The notes below the pieces were generated by a model. It worked only from the letters and a program-made list of their open reading frames with translations, searched no databases and was not told the DNA's origin. The translations under genes were made by a program, and so were the position numbers. A stretch of 14,902 nucleotides of DNA, taken from contig SVCR01000014.1 in NCBI GenBank assembly GCA_015058265.1, forward strand, positions 1 to 14,902, given 5' to 3'. This DNA is from Clostridiales bacterium. Its GTDB lineage: Bacteria; Bacillota_A; Clostridia; Peptostreptococcales; Anaerovoracaceae. Positions 13,312 to 14,902 of this stretch are shown in pieces; the stretch's first letter is position 1; every line of letters begins with the position of its first letter.

Positions 13312-13341
13312 TTGTGAAAAGCCGGCCTGTCTGTATATAAT
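13312..13341 (+). promoter_or_regulatory. pyrB: Promoter of pyrBI
   Basis: TTGTGA (13312-13317) and a perfect TATAAT (13336-13341) are 18 bases apart. Transcription should begin near 13347-13349. No clear terminator for the preceding amylase gene is visible in 13243-13311, so some read-through into pyrB is likely. Confidence 0.65.
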
Positions 13342-13348
13342 TAAGGAG

Positions 13349-13380
13349 ACCGGAATCCGGTACTACGGCCGGAGTTTTTT
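13349..13380 (+). promoter_or_regulatory. pyrB: Possible mini-attenuator in the pyrB leader
   Basis: Three CCGG words lie at 13350, 13357 and 13369. The second and third form a TCCGG/CCGGA hairpin (13356-13373, eight-base loop) followed by G and T6 (13375-13380), a terminator-like shape. The first and second form a competing ACCGG-AAT-CCGGT hairpin (13349-13361) that would use up the terminator's left arm. All this lies within about 35 bases of the predicted transcript start and just ahead of the pyrB ribosome site. No PyrR-binding loop consensus is seen. The stems are only five pairs, so the regulation is a proposal. Confidence 0.45.
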
Positions 13381-13402
13381 CGGAAAAGGGGAGGAGACAG
13401 CA

Positions 13403-14323
13403 ATGGAAGATCTCAGGAATCTAATCAATATAACCGATCTGTCAGCTGAGGAGATCGATCATCTGATCGAGGTCGCGGATGATATCATAGAGAATCCGAC
13501 AGCTTATCAGGACATATGTGCTCACAAGAAGCTTGCGACACTGTTTTTCGAGCCAAGCACCAGGACGAGACTTTCGTTCACTGCCGCGATGATGGAGCTG
13601 GGAGGCAATGTACTTGGCTTTGACCAGGCAGCTTCCAGTTCGACATCTAAAGGCGAGAGTGTTTCGGATACTGTGATCATGGCGAGCTGCTACGCTGACA
13701 TAATCGCGATGAGACATCCTAAGGAGGGAGCTCCTTACATCGGAGCCCAGTACGCAAGGGTGCCGGTGATCAACGCGGGAGACGGCGGACACTTCCATCC
13801 TACACAGACTTTGACCGACCTCATGACTATCCATCGCAAGAAAGGCCGTCTCGGCGGCTATACGATAGGTATGTGCGGAGACCTTAAGTTCGGCAGGACT
13901 GTCCACTCTCTGATCAACGCTTTGCTCAGATATGATGACATCAAGTATGTGCTGATCTCACCGGAAGAGCTCGAGATGCCTGACTATATCAAGGAGACCC
14001 TCGATAAGGCCGGTGCTGAGTGGAAAGAAGTGAGATCTCTGGAGGAAGCGATACCTGAGCTCGACATACTGTACATGACCAGAGTTCAGAGGGAGAGATT
14101 CTTCAACGAGGAGGACTACATCAGACTGAAGGACAGCTTTATCCTGACGCGCGACATGCTGGAGCCGGCCAAGGAAGATCTTGCGATCCTGCATCCGCTG
14201 CCGAGGGTCAATGAGATAGCCAAGGATGTCGATGAAGATCCGAGAGCCTGCTATTTCTATCAGGCTCTTATGGGCAAGTACATAAGGATGGCACTTATAC
14301 TGTATCTGCTGGGTATCAAGTAG
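13403..14323 (+). CDS. pyrB: Aspartate carbamoyltransferase catalytic subunit
   Basis: PyrB condenses carbamoyl phosphate with L-aspartate to give N-carbamoyl-L-aspartate, the committed step of pyrimidine synthesis. At 306 residues it has the normal length. The carbamoyl phosphate site is [12 protein letters not shown] (Ser52-Thr53-Arg54-Thr55), with the loop SKGES (Lys83), MRHP (Arg104, His105) and HPTQTLTDL (His132 onwards). The aspartate side has HPLPR at 264-268. The frame is open upstream to an ATG at 13259. That start is rejected because it lies upstream of the promoter, and because GGGGAGGAG (13388-13396) sits six bases before ATG 13403, where the family's N-terminus begins. The regulatory subunit gene follows after 10 bases, so the enzyme is probably the PyrB/PyrI dodecamer type, inhibited by nucleotides. 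Confidence 0.97.
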   Translation: MEDLRNLINITDLSAEEIDHLIEVADDIIENPTAYQDICAHKKLATLFFEPSTRTRLSFTAAMMELGGNVLGFDQAASSSTSKGESVSDTVIMASCYADIIAMRHPKEGAPYIGAQYARVPVINAGDGGHFHPTQTLTDLMTIHRKKGRLGGYTIGMCGDLKFGRTVHSLINALLRYDDIKYVLISPEELEMPDYIKETLDKAGAEWKEVRSLEEAIPELDILYMTRVQRERFFNEEDYIRLKDSFILTRDMLEPAKEDLAILHPLPRVNEIAKDVDEDPRACYFYQALMGKYIRMALILYLLGIK

Positions 14324-14333
14324 GAGGGACGCG

Positions 14334-14753
14334 ATGAATATTGACGGAGTTAACACAGGATACGTTCTGGATCATATACAGGCAGGCAAGGGGCTTGAGA
14401 TCTATAATTTCCTCAAACTCGACAAAGCAGACTGCACGGTAGCGATAATCCAGCGGGCAGACAGCACTAAATACGGCAAGAAGGATATCATCAAGATAGA
14501 CGGAGATATCCCTATCGACTGCAATACGCTGGGATATCTGGATGCCAATATCACGGTCAACAGGATCAGGGACAGAAAACTGCTGGAGAAGATCCATCTT
14601 GAGCTGCCTGAACTGCTGACTGATGTTATCAGATGCCGCAACCCGAGGTGCATCACGTCGGCAGAGGAGGGCATCGAGCACAGATTCAGACTTGCGGACA
14701 GAGCGACCGGCAAGTACAGATGTATATACTGTGACACGGTTTACAGTGACTGA
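14334..14753 (+). CDS. pyrI: Aspartate carbamoyltransferase regulatory subunit
   Basis: PyrI binds the allosteric nucleotides (ATP, CTP/UTP) and links catalytic trimers through a zinc domain. The 139-residue protein is slightly shorter than the E. coli subunit. The N-terminal allosteric domain runs to about residue 95 and includes GYVLDHIQAGKG and the IKIDG region. The zinc ligands are C101-X4-C106-X23-C130-X2-C133, exactly the spacing of the E. coli zinc site. The ribosome site AGGAGG (14322-14327) overlaps the pyrB stop codon, which suggests translational coupling of the two subunits. A hairpin and a strong terminator follow the stop. Confidence 0.96.
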   Translation: MNIDGVNTGYVLDHIQAGKGLEIYNFLKLDKADCTVAIIQRADSTKYGKKDIIKIDGDIPIDCNTLGYLDANITVNRIRDRKLLEKIHLELPELLTDVIRCRNPRCITSAEEGIEHRFRLADRATGKYRCIYCDTVYSD

Positions 14754-14756
14754 CAT

Positions 14757-14771
14757 TCCGCATTCTGCGGA
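14757..14771 (+). other. Short perfect hairpin behind pyrI
   Basis: TCCGCA-TTC-TGCGGA is a six-pair perfect stem three bases after the pyrI stop codon, with no T-tract behind it. It precedes the true terminator and may only protect the message end. Confidence 0.4.
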
Positions 14772-14787
14772 CTGACATAGAAGATAG

Positions 14788-14829
14788 AGCGCGGCTGACG
14801 GGCAAAGTGCCTGCAGTGGCGCTTTTCTT
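14788..14829 (+). terminator. Intrinsic terminator of the pyrBI operon
   Basis: AGCGC (14788-14792) pairs with GCGCT (14819-14823). Inside, CTG-A-CGGGC pairs with GCCTGCAG (14795-14803 with 14809-14816) with one bulge and the loop AAAGT. TTTTCTT follows. It closes the pyrimidine operon. Confidence 0.75.
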
Positions 14830-14852
14830 ACAAATTATGCGATATTTACAGT

Positions 14853-14881
14853 TTGAAGTTCCGGCTTCGGCGGAGTATAAA
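14853..14881 (+). promoter_or_regulatory. Putative promoter for a gene beyond the right edge
   Basis: TTGAAG (14853-14858) and TATAAA (14876-14881) are 17 bases apart. They lie immediately after the pyrBI terminator, with transcription expected near 14888. The gene it would serve is outside the window. Confidence 0.45.
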
Positions 14882-14902
14882 ATATACGTGAGGCAGCTGG
14901 TA

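Noticed and set aside
13259..13402. Upstream ATG extending PyrB by 48 residues
   Set aside because: It lies upstream of the TTGTGA/TATAAT promoter, has no ribosome site, and the extension has no match to the PyrB N-terminus.
13349..13402. PyrR-binding attenuator in the pyrB leader
   Set aside because: The PyrR-binding loop consensus is not present and the leader is far shorter than PyrR-type leaders.

Overview
The window reads as chromosomal DNA of an anaerobic Gram-positive bacterium, most likely in the Clostridia. This rests on strong AGGAGG-type ribosome sites, intrinsic terminators, an XRE regulator fused to a membrane domain, a two-subunit PyrB/PyrI aspartate carbamoyltransferase, a clostripain-family protease, and a secreted protein ending in a lysine-rich FN3-like domain of the kind seen in gut Clostridia. 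I cannot name a genus. All supported genes lie on the + strand. I see no tRNA, rRNA, CRISPR array or insertion sequence.

Layout. (1) 1-591 is the 3' part of a short-chain dehydrogenase gene, followed by a perfect hairpin and an intrinsic terminator. (2) 712-1319 is a decayed EamA/DMT transporter: the N-terminal part is missing and a 2-base insertion breaks the frame. (3) 1451-2440 encodes an XRE-type DNA-binding protein with six membrane helices, preceded by a palindrome overlapping its putative -35 box. (4) 2441-2753 is a non-coding stretch with a hairpin, a terminator and an extended -10 promoter. (5) 2754-10662 is a two-gene transcription unit and the most interesting part of the window. 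(6) 10663-10894 holds a terminator and a near-consensus promoter. (7) 10895-13242 is larB plus a cytoplasmic GH13 amylase-family enzyme. (8) 13312-14829 is a pyrB-pyrI operon with its own promoter, a very short attenuator-like leader and a strong terminator. A promoter for a gene beyond the right edge sits at 14853-14881.

The two-gene unit joins a 1744-residue exported protein to an 882-residue membrane-anchored clostripain-family (C11) cysteine protease, 25 bases apart. Downstream of an unrecognised N-terminal domain, the exported protein has a Ser/Thr-rich segment with the organisation of the aerolysin/ETX-MTX2 pore-forming fold. This is followed by about five Ig-like repeats, a small cysteine-containing module, three helical repeats of exactly 68 residues and a basic FN3-like end. 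Aerolysin-fold toxins are made as protoxins that are cut by proteases, and C11 enzymes are known to activate at least one gut bacterial toxin. I therefore infer, without proof, that this is a secreted or surface pore-former paired with its processing protease. The fold assignment comes from pattern recognition in the translated sequence and needs a structure prediction to confirm it.

The remaining genes are ordinary metabolism: NPN (nickel pincer) cofactor synthesis, oligosaccharide hydrolysis and pyrimidine synthesis.
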